The notes: generated by a model not told the origin, from the sequence alone. 36,565 nt of DNA from Clostridioides difficile CD160 (GCF_000449425.2 NZ_AVHW01000042.1:1-36565); one strand, 5' to 3'; shown: positions 1 through 7,710, counted from the stretch's first letter. Program-made: numbers and translations.

Positions 1-565
1 GGCTACCAGATAAAGCTATAAGTCCATTTGAAATCATAAGTCCTAGTATCTTTACAGAACCGATATTTATACCCAAAGATTTAATCATTTGAGAGTTATC
101 ACCAACACCTTTTAAAGTGTATCCAAGACCTGTCTTTAAGAATAAGTCTAAGAAGACTTTACAGATAAAAACGAATACTAAGGCTAAAACTATAGGAGAT
201 ACTTCTCCATTGAATAAGTGCTTGAAACTAAATAGAGGGATATTTGATTTTCCCATTATTCTTAAATTGATAGAGTATAGCATCCCCATAACTAAAATAC
301 CAGAAAGCAAGTTAGAAATCTTAAACTTAATGTGAAGAATTCCAGTAACAAGACCAGCAGTGCAACCACATAATATAGCCATTAGTGTTGCCACTACAGG
401 GGAAATACCATTAGTAAGAGAAAATGCTACGATAGAAGCACCCATTGTGTAGCTACCATCGGCAGACATATCTGGAAAATCTAAGATTTTGTAAGTTATA
501 TAAACCCCCAGTGCCATGATTGATAAAATTAAACTTTGCGTCATTACAGATATAATACCTGACAT
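1..565 (-). CDS. ABC transporter permease, tryptophan/tyrosine-type family (partial, 3' end outside window)
   Basis: Reading the minus strand from the ATG at 565 gives an open frame of about 188 codons that runs off the left edge. It begins MSGIISVMTQSLILSIMALG and is strongly hydrophobic, with several membrane spans. The segment LDFPDMSADGSYTMGASIVA is typical of permeases of the branched-chain-like ABC class often annotated as putative tryptophan/tyrosine transport (ABC.X4 type). A Shine-Dalgarno sequence AAAGGGGTG lies about 9 nt before the ATG. The gene sits directly behind a terminator and a long structured leader (638-895), so its expression is probably set by transcription attenuation. 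The substrate cannot be read from the permease, and the binding-protein and ATPase genes are not in view. Confidence 0.8.
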   Translation of the reverse strand, partial: MSGIISVMTQSLILSIMALGVYITYKILDFPDMSADGSYTMGASIVAFSLTNGISPVVATLMAILCGCTAGLVTGILHIKFKISNLLSGILVMGMLYSINLRIMGKSNIPLFSFKHLFNGEVSPIVLALVFVFICKVFLDLFLKTGLGYTLKGVGDNSQMIKSLGINIGSVKILGLMISNGLIALSGS

Positions 566-637
566 AAATAAAACACCCCTTTGAAAAATATTTTTAAATA
601 ATTTTTTAAATTTAATTTTAAAATTGAATTTTGGTAT

Positions 638-669
638 AAAAAAACCACACAGTACATATAACTGTATGG
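638..669 (-). terminator. Leader terminator (attenuator) before the ABC permease gene
   Basis: On the minus strand CCATACAGT (669-661) pairs with ACTGTGTGG (653-645) across a 7-nt loop, with one G-U pair, and is followed directly by seven T (644-638). This is a textbook intrinsic terminator. It lies about 70 nt upstream of the permease start rather than behind a gene, so it should act on transcripts coming from the promoter near 958-986. Confidence 0.8.
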
Positions 670-682
670 CAAAAACACGAAT

Positions 683-710
683 GAGCCACACAGTATAATC
701 CATGTGGCTC
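683..710 (-). promoter_or_regulatory. Anti-antiterminator hairpin with a competing antiterminator arm
   Basis: GAGCCACA (710-703) pairs with TGTGGCTC (690-683). The 3' arm region, minus-strand 694-686 (ACTGTGTGG), repeats the terminator 3' arm exactly. It can therefore pair with the terminator 5' arm CCATACAGT (669-661) instead. That gives two mutually exclusive folds: this hairpin plus the terminator, or a single antiterminator stem. Confidence 0.6.
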
Positions 711-751
711 TATATTATGATGATAAAATAAAAACTTTAACAACAATTACT

Positions 752-858
752 ATAGCCAACACAGATACAATCCTTAAAAATCATAATCCTAAGGGGTTTG
801 TATCTATGTCATGACAATTTGTCTTAACTTAGCTACAAACCCTAACTAAATTGGCTAT
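752..858 (-). ncRNA. Branched leader RNA fold upstream of the ABC permease (possible sensor domain)
   Basis: ATAGCCAA (858-851) pairs with TTGGCTAT (759-752) to close a domain. Inside it GGGTTTGTA (842-834) pairs perfectly with TACAAACCC (802-794), and a smaller CCTTA/TAAGG stem is possible 3' of that. The result looks like a three-way junction. I do not recognise it as T-box, SAM, purine, lysine, TPP or c-di-GMP RNA. The 5' arms of both long stems overlap the end of the 17-codon leader ORF, so translation of that ORF would disturb the fold. Confidence 0.5.
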
Positions 859-895
859 TAAAAAATCGTACTTGTTTGTTTAATAAAGTCTTCAT
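842..895 (-). CDS. 17-residue leader peptide ORF
   Basis: The minus strand carries AAAGGAGAG seven nt before an ATG, then 17 codons reading MKTLLNKQVRFFNSQFS and a TAG stop at 842-844. The ribosome site is among the best in the window, yet the product is tiny and the next real gene starts almost 280 nt later, beyond a terminator. Three of the last eight residues are Phe, including a Phe-Phe pair. The stop codon lies within the 5' arm of the 9-bp stem at 834-842. It is probably a regulatory leader peptide, but a chance ORF cannot be excluded. Confidence 0.45.
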   Translation of the reverse strand: MKTLLNKQVRFFNSQFS

Positions 896-957
896 GTTTA
901 TCTCTCCTTTTAATTTAATAATTTTGAAAATTTTGTTTTCTATTTTGTATAGTAATT

Positions 958-986
958 AGTTTAATACAGTAAAAAATAAAAGTCAA
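958..986 (-). promoter_or_regulatory. Sigma-A-type promoter for the permease leader
   Basis: On the minus strand TTGACT (986-981) and TAAACT (963-958) are separated by 17 bp. Transcription would start near 950 and include the leader ORF, the branched fold and the attenuator. Confidence 0.5.
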
Positions 987-1193
987 CTATAAATTTTGAA
1001 AAATTGTTAAATTATCAGAAAATTTGATTTAAATAAAAAAATTTTTATGTGTGGAATATAGTAATATTCTTGATTAATATTTTCTAAATAAAAATAAAAA
1101 ATATCAATAAGCAATAAAAGATTATAAAAAGTAAAAAATCTTTAGATGATTAGTTCAAATAGGCTTTAAACCAACATAATAACTCAAATTATG
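987..1193. other. Intergenic region between divergent units
   Basis: This AT-rich stretch separates the minus-strand permease unit from the plus-strand nnr gene. I see no ORF with a ribosome site and no clear palindrome in it. Confidence 0.5.
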
Positions 1194-1202
1194 TGATATA
1201 AT
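1194..1202 (+). promoter_or_regulatory. Extended -10 element upstream of nnr
   Basis: TGATATAAT matches the extended -10 consensus TGnTATAAT. No good -35 is seen. If used, it gives a leader of about 160 nt that contains the hairpin at 1300-1344. Confidence 0.4.
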
Positions 1203-1299
1203 AAAATTAAATAATTATTTTAATTCAAAATTTTTTGTTATTTTAAATTGCTTTAAAATTTTAGCTTTAGTAATTTTATTATGACATTTATGATATTAA

Positions 1300-1344
1300 A
1301 AAGACTTCAATAGATATTTATCTGTGGATATTTAAGAAGTCTTT
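1300..1344 (+). promoter_or_regulatory. Leader hairpin just upstream of nnr
   Basis: AAAGACTTC (1300-1308) and GAAGTCTTT (1336-1344) form a perfect 9-bp stem with a 27-nt loop. It ends 10 nt before the AGGAG ribosome site of nnr. There is no long U-run after it, so it may affect mRNA stability or translation, or be a weak terminator. Confidence 0.4.
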
Positions 1345-1366
1345 AACTTTATAGGAGTGATGATTT

Positions 1367-2953
1367 ATGCTGATAGGTACATCTAATTTAAGTAAAAATG
1401 TTGATGCTGCATGTGTGGAAGAGTTGGGAATTCCAATGGTTGTATTAATGGAAAACGCTGTGATGTCTGCAATGAAAAATATGGATATAGATATATATAA
1501 TAGTTATGTTGTTGTATGTGGTGTTGGAAATAATGGCGGAGATGGTCTTGGAATAGCAAGACATTTAAATACAAAAGGAAAAGATGTAGAAGTATTTTTA
1601 GTTGGTAATCTTGAAAAACTAAGTGAATGTTCTAAAATAAACTACAACATACTTTTAAATATGGGAATTAATATTATAAATATTAATAAAAATGATTTAA
1701 ATGAAAAAGAAGCTGGAAATACAAATGAAAAAGAAGTTGATAAAATTATTAAGGTTGAGAAAGAAAATATTATAAAAAATAAAAATTTAACAATATTTAA
1801 AAATACAATATCTAAAAGTGATGTTGTAGTAGATGCTATATTTGGGATTGGATTAAAACGAGATATAACTGGTATTTTTAAAGAAGTAATTGATATAGTA
1901 AATGATAACAGTAAAAATACATATTCTATAGATATTCCATCTGGTATAGATAGTGATAAAGGATATGTATTAGGAACTTGTATTAAAGCAAATAAGACAA
2001 TTAGTTTTGAGTTTTATAAGAGAGGTTTTTTAAACTATGATACTAGTTCACTTATAGGTGATGTAATTGTAGAAAAAATCGGCGTTCCAGATTTTATTAC
2101 AAGAAAATACCATGAAGATGAGTTCATAACTGATGAGAATTTTGTGAAAAATAGTATTAGAAGAAGAGATATACATGGCTTTAAAAGCGATTTTGGAAAA
2201 GTATCTATAGTTGCAGGTTCAAAAGGATTTTATGGTGCAAGTTTTATAGCAACTGAATCTGCTGTTAAGAGTGGAAGTGGACTTGTAACGTTAATTAGTG
2301 AAGACGATGTACAAAACAAGGCATCTATTAGGCTTACAGAAGCAATGACTGCAAATTTTGAAGAAGAAAGATTAGATAAACTATTGAGTTCTAGTGATGC
2401 AATTGGTTTTGGTCCGGGAATGGGAGATAATAATCAAACATTTGATAAATTACTCAAAATAGTAGAAAATTCTAATTGCCCAATTGTATTAGATGCTGAT
2501 GGATTAAACATTATGAAAGATAGATGTTATAGCTTTTTAGAATGGAAAAATAGATTCGTGATTACACCTCATCTGGGAGAAATGGCCAGGTTGACAGGAG
2601 ACTCAATTGGGTATATAAGAGAACATAGAGTAGATGTAGCAAAAGAATTTGCTCAAAAATATAATGTTGTTGTACTTTTAAAAGGATATCAAACTGTCAT
2701 AACAGATGGTAAAAAAACATATATAAATCCTACAGGAAATAGCTGTATGGCAACTGGTGGGATGGGAGATTGTTTGCTTGGTATGATTACTTCATTTATA
2801 GGTCAAGGTATGGATATATTTGAAGCTACAGTTAGTGGAGCATATATACATGGCTATATAGGAGATAAATTAAGTAAAAAGATGTATACAATAAATGCCA
2901 CAGATTTAATAAGTAACATTTCGTTAACAATGAAGGAGTTTTTGCTTGGATAA
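1367..2953 (+). CDS. nnr: Bifunctional NAD(P)HX epimerase / ADP-dependent NAD(P)HX dehydratase
   Basis: This 528-residue protein repairs hydrated NADH and NADPH. The N-terminal YjeF_N domain epimerises NAD(P)HX; it shows the Rossmann motif GNNGGDG at residues 54-60 and SIDIPSGIDSD further on. The C-terminal ribokinase-like domain dehydrates S-NAD(P)HX using ADP. It shows FGPGMGD, DADGLN, TPHLGEMARL and the late glycine motif GGMGDCLLG with the expected catalytic Asp. An Asn/Lys/Glu-rich segment at about residues 105-150 looks like a family-atypical insertion, and the protein is slightly longer than the usual 490-510. The ATG follows ATAGGAG by about 10 nt. It appears monocistronic or loosely linked to the downstream membrane pair. 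Confidence 0.93.
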   Translation: MLIGTSNLSKNVDAACVEELGIPMVVLMENAVMSAMKNMDIDIYNSYVVVCGVGNNGGDGLGIARHLNTKGKDVEVFLVGNLEKLSECSKINYNILLNMGINIININKNDLNEKEAGNTNEKEVDKIIKVEKENIIKNKNLTIFKNTISKSDVVVDAIFGIGLKRDITGIFKEVIDIVNDNSKNTYSIDIPSGIDSDKGYVLGTCIKANKTISFEFYKRGFLNYDTSSLIGDVIVEKIGVPDFITRKYHEDEFITDENFVKNSIRRRDIHGFKSDFGKVSIVAGSKGFYGASFIATESAVKSGSGLVTLISEDDVQNKASIRLTEAMTANFEEERLDKLLSSSDAIGFGPGMGDNNQTFDKLLKIVENSNCPIVLDADGLNIMKDRCYSFLEWKNRFVITPHLGEMARLTGDSIGYIREHRVDVAKEFAQKYNVVVLLKGYQTVITDGKKTYINPTGNSCMATGGMGDCLLGMITSFIGQGMDIFEATVSGAYIHGYIGDKLSKKMYTINATDLISNISLTMKEFLLG

Positions 2954-2999
2954 CAAATTATATTTGATACTACTTTGTAACAACTTTAACAAAGTATGT

Positions 3000-3008
3000 T
3001 GATATAAT
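3000..3008 (+). promoter_or_regulatory. Extended -10 element upstream of the NfeD-SPFH pair
   Basis: TGATATAAT matches TGnTATAAT, about 125 nt before the NfeD start. A convincing -35 is missing. Confidence 0.4.
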
Positions 3009-3134
3009 ACTATTAAATTAATTTAAAATTAATTTATTTTATTGATTTAGAGTTTAAATTTATAGTTAAAAGCATTGTATAAACATAATATTTATATAGG
3101 GTTATATAATTCATATGAGAAGAGGGTAGATAGT

Positions 3135-3581
3135 ATGAAGTTAATATGGTTGATAGTAGCAATCTTATTTGGAATAGCAGAAATGTTGACACCAAGCTTG
3201 ACACTAATATGGTTTAGTGTAGGAGCGGTAATACTTATATTTTTAAGTAGCTTTATAGACAGTATATTATTACAAATTTTAATATTTGCAGTAATCTCTA
3301 TAGCAATGTTGGTTGTAGCTACTAAAAAAATTGTAAAAAAAGATAAAGGATATAAGTCTAATACTAATTTACAAGCAATGATATCTAAGAAAGGTATTGT
3401 TACAGAAGAGATTTCTCCAAATAACACAGGTCTAGTTGTAGTTGAACATGAAACATGGACGGCTATTTCTATAGATGGTGAAAAGATAGAAAAAGATGCC
3501 ACAGTAGAAGTATTGAAAATAGAAGGGGTAAAACTAGTTGTTAAAAAAGTAAACGCTACAACTAGTGTTACGAATCAATAG
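3135..3581 (+). CDS. NfeD-like membrane protein with C-terminal OB-fold
   Basis: The 148-residue product begins MKLIWLIVAILFGIAEMLTP. It has two or three hydrophobic spans within the first 75 residues, then a basic linker (KKIVKKDKGYK) and a soluble beta-rich tail (GIVTEEISPNNTGLVVV, followed by WTAISIDGEKI) matching the OB-fold of short NfeD proteins. The frame is open further upstream, but AGAAGAGGG lies 9 nt before the ATG at 3135, and the family normally starts at the first membrane helix. The next gene, 20 nt downstream, encodes an SPFH protein. NfeD-SPFH pairs are a conserved unit thought to organise membrane microdomains, so the two probably act as partners. Confidence 0.88.
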   Translation: MKLIWLIVAILFGIAEMLTPSLTLIWFSVGAVILIFLSSFIDSILLQILIFAVISIAMLVVATKKIVKKDKGYKSNTNLQAMISKKGIVTEEISPNNTGLVVVEHETWTAISIDGEKIEKDATVEVLKIEGVKLVVKKVNATTSVTNQ

Positions 3582-3601
3582 AATAGAGGAGGATTTATAG
3601 T

Positions 3602-4645
3602 ATGGGTACTAAAATTGTTTTAAGTATTGTATTAATTGTAGTAGTCGTAGCAATAAGTTTAACCTGCATAAGAGTTATAAAACAATCTAAAGTAGGTATA
3701 ATAATGAGACTTGGTAAGTTTCAGAAAGTAGCAGAGACAGGTGTACATTTCTTAATACCATTTCTAGATAAAATGGCATATGTAATTGACTTGAGAGAAA
3801 TCGTAATAGATTTTCCACCTCAGCCAGTTATAACTAAAGATAATGTAACTATGCAGATTGATACAGTTGTGTATTATAAAGTTACAGACCCAGTTAGATA
3901 TGTATTTGAGATAGCAAATCCAATAGCTGCTATTGAAAACTTAACAGCTACAACATTAAGAAATATAATTGGTGAACTTGACTTAGATGAAACATTAACA
4001 TCAAGAGATATAATAAATGTAAAAATGAGAACTATCCTAGATGAAGCAACAGATAAATGGGGAATAAAAGTAAACAGAGTAGAGTTAAAAAATATAATGC
4101 CTCCTCATGATATTCAAGTTGCTATGGAAAAACAAATGAGAGCAGAAAGAGAAAGAAGAGAAGCAATACTTCAAGCAGAAGGTAATAAATCAGCTGCAAT
4201 ATTACAAGCAGAAGGAGAAAAACAATCTGCAATATTAACAGCAGAGGCTAGAAAAGAAGCTATGGTACGTGTAGCAGAAGGTGAAAAAGAATCTGCTATA
4301 TTGGTTGCAGAAGGTGAAGCTGAAGCTATAAGACAGACAGCTATTGCTAAGGCACAAGGTGAAGCTGAAATGATAAAGAGAACTCAAATGGCAACAGCAG
4401 AAGGTTTAAAACTAGTATTTTCAGCAATGAAAGAGTCTGATATTGATAATAATATTTTAGCATTAAAATCTATGGAAGCACTTGAAAAAATGGCTGAAGG
4501 TAAGTCAACAAAACTTGTTTTACCTTCAGAAGCAGTTAATTTCTTAGGAACATTTAAAGGTATAAAAGAAGTTATGAGTGATGATAACAAAGATATATTA
4601 GATGTAAAAGAAGTTCTAGGTGACAATGAGTCATTAAAAAAATAA
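3602..4645 (+). CDS. SPFH/band 7 (stomatin-like) membrane scaffold protein
   Basis: The 347-residue protein has one N-terminal membrane anchor (about residues 5-25) and then the stomatin/prohibitin domain, with KVGIIMRLGKFQKVAETGVHF and typical DNVTMQIDTVVYYKV and NIIGELDLDETLTSRD segments. From about residue 175 to 260 comes an Ala/Glu-rich coiled coil with repeated ILQAEGE-type units, the oligomerisation region of stomatin and QmcA proteins. The ATG follows AGAGGAGG with good spacing. The gene is co-transcribed with nfeD and ends at a strong terminator. A general role in membrane organisation or protein quality control is expected from the family; no specific substrate can be read. Confidence 0.92.
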   Translation: MGTKIVLSIVLIVVVVAISLTCIRVIKQSKVGIIMRLGKFQKVAETGVHFLIPFLDKMAYVIDLREIVIDFPPQPVITKDNVTMQIDTVVYYKVTDPVRYVFEIANPIAAIENLTATTLRNIIGELDLDETLTSRDIINVKMRTILDEATDKWGIKVNRVELKNIMPPHDIQVAMEKQMRAERERREAILQAEGNKSAAILQAEGEKQSAILTAEARKEAMVRVAEGEKESAILVAEGEAEAIRQTAIAKAQGEAEMIKRTQMATAEGLKLVFSAMKESDIDNNILALKSMEALEKMAEGKSTKLVLPSEAVNFLGTFKGIKEVMSDDNKDILDVKEVLGDNESLKK

Positions 4646-4722
4646 AAGAGTTTTGTTATCGAAGGAAGGAAATGGAAATTAAAGGTCGAATTAATTAAAT
4701 ATAGCACAAAAATGCACGTTGA

Positions 4723-4767
4723 AAAGAAGAAGACTTATAGCTTTTTAAGTCTTCTTCTTTGTTTTTA
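4723..4767 (+). terminator. Rho-independent terminator after the SPFH gene
   Basis: A stem AAGAAGAAGACTTA / TAAGTCTTCTTCTT is followed by TGTTTTTAT. Confidence 0.9.
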
Positions 4768-4821
4768 TCTAAAAAATAATATTATAAAAATAAATTAACA
4801 GAATCTTTATACAATTTATAC

Positions 4822-4849
4822 TTTACTAATATAAAAAGTGTTATATAAT
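4822..4849 (+). promoter_or_regulatory. Promoter in the long gap before glgC
   Basis: TTTACT (4822-4827), a 16-bp spacer and TATAAT (4844-4849). Transcription would start near 4857. Just downstream lies a sequence resembling a Fur box (4869-4887, about 14 of 19 positions by eye). The promoter could drive a long glgC leader or a separate small transcript. Confidence 0.45.
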
Positions 4850-4870
4850 AATATATAAAACATGTAGGTA

Positions 4871-4990
4871 ATGAGAATGATTTTAACTAATCAATTTGTA
4901 CTATTAGCATACATAGTTATAAAAGTATCAATGACACTACTAAGAAAACTAATAATTGAGTTGGAATTTCATAATTTATTGTTTAGATGA
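4871..4990 (+). CDS. Possible 39-residue hydrophobic ORF
   Basis: An open frame from ATG 4871 to TGA 4990 reads MRMILTNQFVLLAYIVIKVS and continues with basic and hydrophobic residues. It sits about 15 nt after the predicted start site of the 4822-4849 promoter. The ribosome site is poor (GTAGGT), so it may be a chance ORF in a long glgC leader or a small RNA. I do not recognise the product. Confidence 0.2.
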   Translation: MRMILTNQFVLLAYIVIKVSMTLLRKLIIELEFHNLLFR

Positions 4991-5417
4991 CAAGAAAATA
5001 AGTATTAATATAAAGATAAAATTGACTAGTGGTTATTTAAAAATTTTTATACAATTATTTTACAAAATTAGAATTATGTTTTACTATTATGAATTTAATA
5101 AATAAAAAATAAGTATGTTTATACAATATAAAAGATTTATAAAAAATGTTTTTTATGTCTATAAAATAAAATTTGTATTATTTTTTAACTGAGAATTGAA
5201 TATTAATAAATACTATAGTGTTTATGGAAAATAATGTATACGTCGATAAGTCCATTATGGGGTATACATTATATCAATTGTATAGTTGATATTATTTTAT
5301 TTTTATTAAAGTATCATTTTAGCAAAATTTATACACAGCATTTATTGACTGATAGAGTTTATAAAAGTAAAAATGCAATTATAAATATTAATTACTAGAT
5401 GAGGGGAGTGTCATTAA
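4991..5417. other. AT-rich gap upstream of the glycogen operon
   Basis: Apart from the inverted repeat at 5231-5272 and a weak TTGACT (5345-5350) / 17 bp / TAAAAA promoter-like match, I see no gene or known RNA here. Confidence 0.5.
5231..5272. repeat. Perfect 11-bp inverted repeat upstream of glgC
   Basis: ATAATGTATAC (5231-5241) and GTATACATTAT (5262-5272) are perfect inverted repeats around a 20-nt spacer. They could be a hairpin in a glgC leader or a two-half-site operator. There is no U-run, so a terminator is unlikely. Confidence 0.6.
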
Positions 5418-6578
5418 ATGAAAAAAGAGATGTTAGCTATGATTTTGGCAGGAGGTCAAGGTTCAAGGTTAGGAGTTTTTACAAAGAGAATTGCCAAGCC
5501 AGCTGTGTCATTTGGAGGCAAGTATAGAATTATTGATTTTGTGTTAAGTAATTGTTCAAACTCTGGTATTGATACAGTTGGTGTTTTAACTCAATATAGA
5601 CCATTGATATTAAATTCACATATAGGTATGGGAAGTCACTGGGATTTGGACAGAATAAATGGTGGTGTATATGTTTTACAACCATTTATGAATGAAAAAG
5701 AGGGAAATTGGTATAATGGTACAGCACATGCGATATATCAAAATATGGATTTTGTAGATACTTATAATCCAGAATATGTATTGATATTATCTGGTGACCA
5801 TATATACAAAATGGATTATAGCAAGATGTTAAAGTTTCATAAAGAAAAAGGCTCTAAAGCTACAATAGCAGTAATTGAAGTTCCTTGGGATGAGGCTTCT
5901 AGATTTGGAATAATGAATACAAATGAAGATTCAAGTGTCTATGAATTTGAAGAAAAACCAAGCGAACCTAAGAGTAATTTGGCATCTATGGGAGTGTACA
6001 TATTTGATTGGAAAATGTTGAGAAGTTACTTTAAAGAAGCAGAAAAAAATTCAGAAATAAATTATGATGATTTTGGAAAAAATTTAATACCTAAAATGTT
6101 AGAGGATAATGTTGGAATGTATGCTTATCCATTTAAAGGCTATTGGAGAGATGTAGGAACTATACAAAGTTTATGGGATGCCAATATGGATATAATAAAA
6201 TCTCCAGAAACACTTGATTTAGCAGACCCTAAGTGGAAAATATATACAAATACTATGGCAATGCCTCCACAATATATAGGCAAAAATGCAAATGTTCATA
6301 GATCAATGATAGCAGATGGTTGTAGAATTTTAGGTGAAGTAGGTAACTCTGTATTATCACATGGAGTTGTTGTTGGTAAAGGAAGTAAAGTAATTGATTC
6401 AGTAATAATGCCAAATGTTGTAATAGGTGAAAATGTAACTATAGAAAAAGCTATGATAGGTGAGTGTGCAACTATAAATGATAATGTTCAGATAAAAAAT
6501 GTAAATAATGAAATAAATGTAGTTTCTGAGTATGAAAATATCGAACCTAGATGCGTATTAATAGAAGGAGGTCTTTAA
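5418..6578 (+). CDS. glgC: Glucose-1-phosphate adenylyltransferase (ADP-glucose pyrophosphorylase), catalytic subunit
   Basis: It makes ADP-glucose from ATP and glucose-1-phosphate, the committed step of glycogen synthesis. The 386-residue length is normal for bacterial GlgC. The N-terminal nucleotidyltransferase domain carries the pyrophosphorylase signature [19 protein letters not shown] (residues 12-30), then [20 protein letters not shown] and a [20 protein letters not shown] segment typical of the sugar-phosphate site. The C-terminal third is a left-handed beta-helix with hexapeptide-like repeats. The ATG follows GAGGGGAG. It heads an operon with glgD (1-nt gap), glgA, glgP and a GH13 enzyme, and probably works with GlgD in a heterotetramer as in other Firmicutes. 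Confidence 0.96.
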   Translation: MKKEMLAMILAGGQGSRLGVFTKRIAKPAVSFGGKYRIIDFVLSNCSNSGIDTVGVLTQYRPLILNSHIGMGSHWDLDRINGGVYVLQPFMNEKEGNWYNGTAHAIYQNMDFVDTYNPEYVLILSGDHIYKMDYSKMLKFHKEKGSKATIAVIEVPWDEASRFGIMNTNEDSSVYEFEEKPSEPKSNLASMGVYIFDWKMLRSYFKEAEKNSEINYDDFGKNLIPKMLEDNVGMYAYPFKGYWRDVGTIQSLWDANMDIIKSPETLDLADPKWKIYTNTMAMPPQYIGKNANVHRSMIADGCRILGEVGNSVLSHGVVVGKGSKVIDSVIMPNVVIGENVTIEKAMIGECATINDNVQIKNVNNEINVVSEYENIEPRCVLIEGGL

Positions 6579-6579
6579 G

Positions 6580-7710
6580 ATGAGAAATGAATGTTTAGGT
6601 ATAATAAATTTAAACAAAAAAGGAGACCCAGCAATAAACAAACTTAATTATGGAAGACCAATAGCATCTACACCAATAGCTGGAAGATATAGAATAATAG
6701 ACTTTGCTTTATCTAATATGATAAATTCAGGAATCACTAAAGTTGGAATATTCGCAAAGGAAAAATACAGATCATTGACAGACCATATAGGTAGTGGGAA
6801 AGATTGGGATTTAAGTAGAAAAAAAGGTGGCTTATCAATTTTTAGTCCAGAAAACACTAAGTACAGAAATACTTATTCACATAGAGAAGGTGATATATAC
6901 ACTATCTTAGCAAATCTAGATTATATAGAAAAGAGTGAAGAAGAATATATTTTAATAGCTCCTAGTTATATGCTATGCAATTTAGATTATTCTCAGGCAT
7001 TGGAATACCATAAAAAATCTCATAATGATATAACTATAGTATATAAAAATGTAAATAATGCAAATAAAGATTTTGCTGGTAATTTAACTTTAAATTTAGA
7101 CAGTAACAATAGGGTAATAAATGTCGGAAATAATTTGGGTAAATTCCCTAGAGCAAATATATGTATGGAAACTTATATTATGAAACGTGAAGATTTTGTA
7201 GAATGCATATATAATATTGTAAATAAAGGCAATTATTGTTATCTAGAAGAATTCATTATTGAAGAAGCAGAAAATATGAAAGTAGGAGCTTATGAGTATA
7301 CAGGATATCTAAAATGTGTAAATTCTGTTGAATCATATTTTGAAATGAGCAAAGATTTATTAAATTTAGAAATTGCTGATGAATTATTGTATTCTGAAAG
7401 AAAGATATTTACAAAAGAAAAGAATGAATCTCCTACAATTTATACAGATAGTGCTAAAGTAGAAAATAGTTTTATAGCATCAGGTTGCCTAATTGAAGGG
7501 ACTGTAAAAGATAGTATTATATTTAGAAAGGTCAATGTTGAAAAGGGAACAGTTATAGAAAACTCAATAGTAATGCAAAATTGTGTAATAAAGTCAAATG
7601 TAAAATTATATAATGCAATATTAGATAAAAATACAAATATATCAAATGGAAAAGAGTTAAGAGGAGATGAAAAATATCCTCTTGTAGTAGAAAAGAATAC
7701 AAGTATATAA
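6580..7710 (+). CDS. glgD: GlgD, ADP-glucose pyrophosphorylase regulatory subunit
   Basis: This 376-residue GlgC paralogue keeps the fold (GRYRIIDFALSNMINSGI at about residues 33-50 and a C-terminal beta-helix) but lacks the GGxGxRL nucleotide loop, reading IINLNKKGDPAINKL there instead. It also has no intact FEEKP segment. Loss of catalytic residues is characteristic of Firmicutes GlgD, which allosterically activates GlgC rather than making ADP-glucose. Its start lies 1 nt after the glgC stop, with an AAGGAGGT ribosome site inside the end of glgC, which suggests translational coupling and stoichiometric production. Confidence 0.94.
   Translation: MRNECLGIINLNKKGDPAINKLNYGRPIASTPIAGRYRIIDFALSNMINSGITKVGIFAKEKYRSLTDHIGSGKDWDLSRKKGGLSIFSPENTKYRNTYSHREGDIYTILANLDYIEKSEEEYILIAPSYMLCNLDYSQALEYHKKSHNDITIVYKNVNNANKDFAGNLTLNLDSNNRVINVGNNLGKFPRANICMETYIMKREDFVECIYNIVNKGNYCYLEEFIIEEAENMKVGAYEYTGYLKCVNSVESYFEMSKDLLNLEIADELLYSERKIFTKEKNESPTIYTDSAKVENSFIASGCLIEGTVKDSIIFRKVNVEKGTVIENSIVMQNCVIKSNVKLYNAILDKNTNISNGKELRGDEKYPLVVEKNTSI

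Noticed and set aside
117-335. Plus-strand 72-codon open frame at the left end
   Set aside because: It is antisense to the clearly coding minus-strand permease gene and has no convincing ribosome site.
736-783. Second leader ORF, minus strand, reading MIFKDCICVGYSNCC
   Set aside because: It is Cys-rich and curious, but its ribosome site is weak and it lies within the predicted RNA fold, so chance is more likely.
638-960. T-box riboswitch upstream of the ABC permease
   Set aside because: The expected T-box sequence (GGTGGnACCGCG-like) and stem I features are absent on the minus strand.
3092-3502. Minus-strand open frame opposite nfeD
   Set aside because: It is a shadow of a conserved plus-strand gene, without a ribosome site.
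5231-5272. Purine riboswitch before glgC
   Set aside because: The closing stem resembles the TATAC-ended P1 of purine riboswitches, but the 20-nt interior is far too short for the two-hairpin aptamer.
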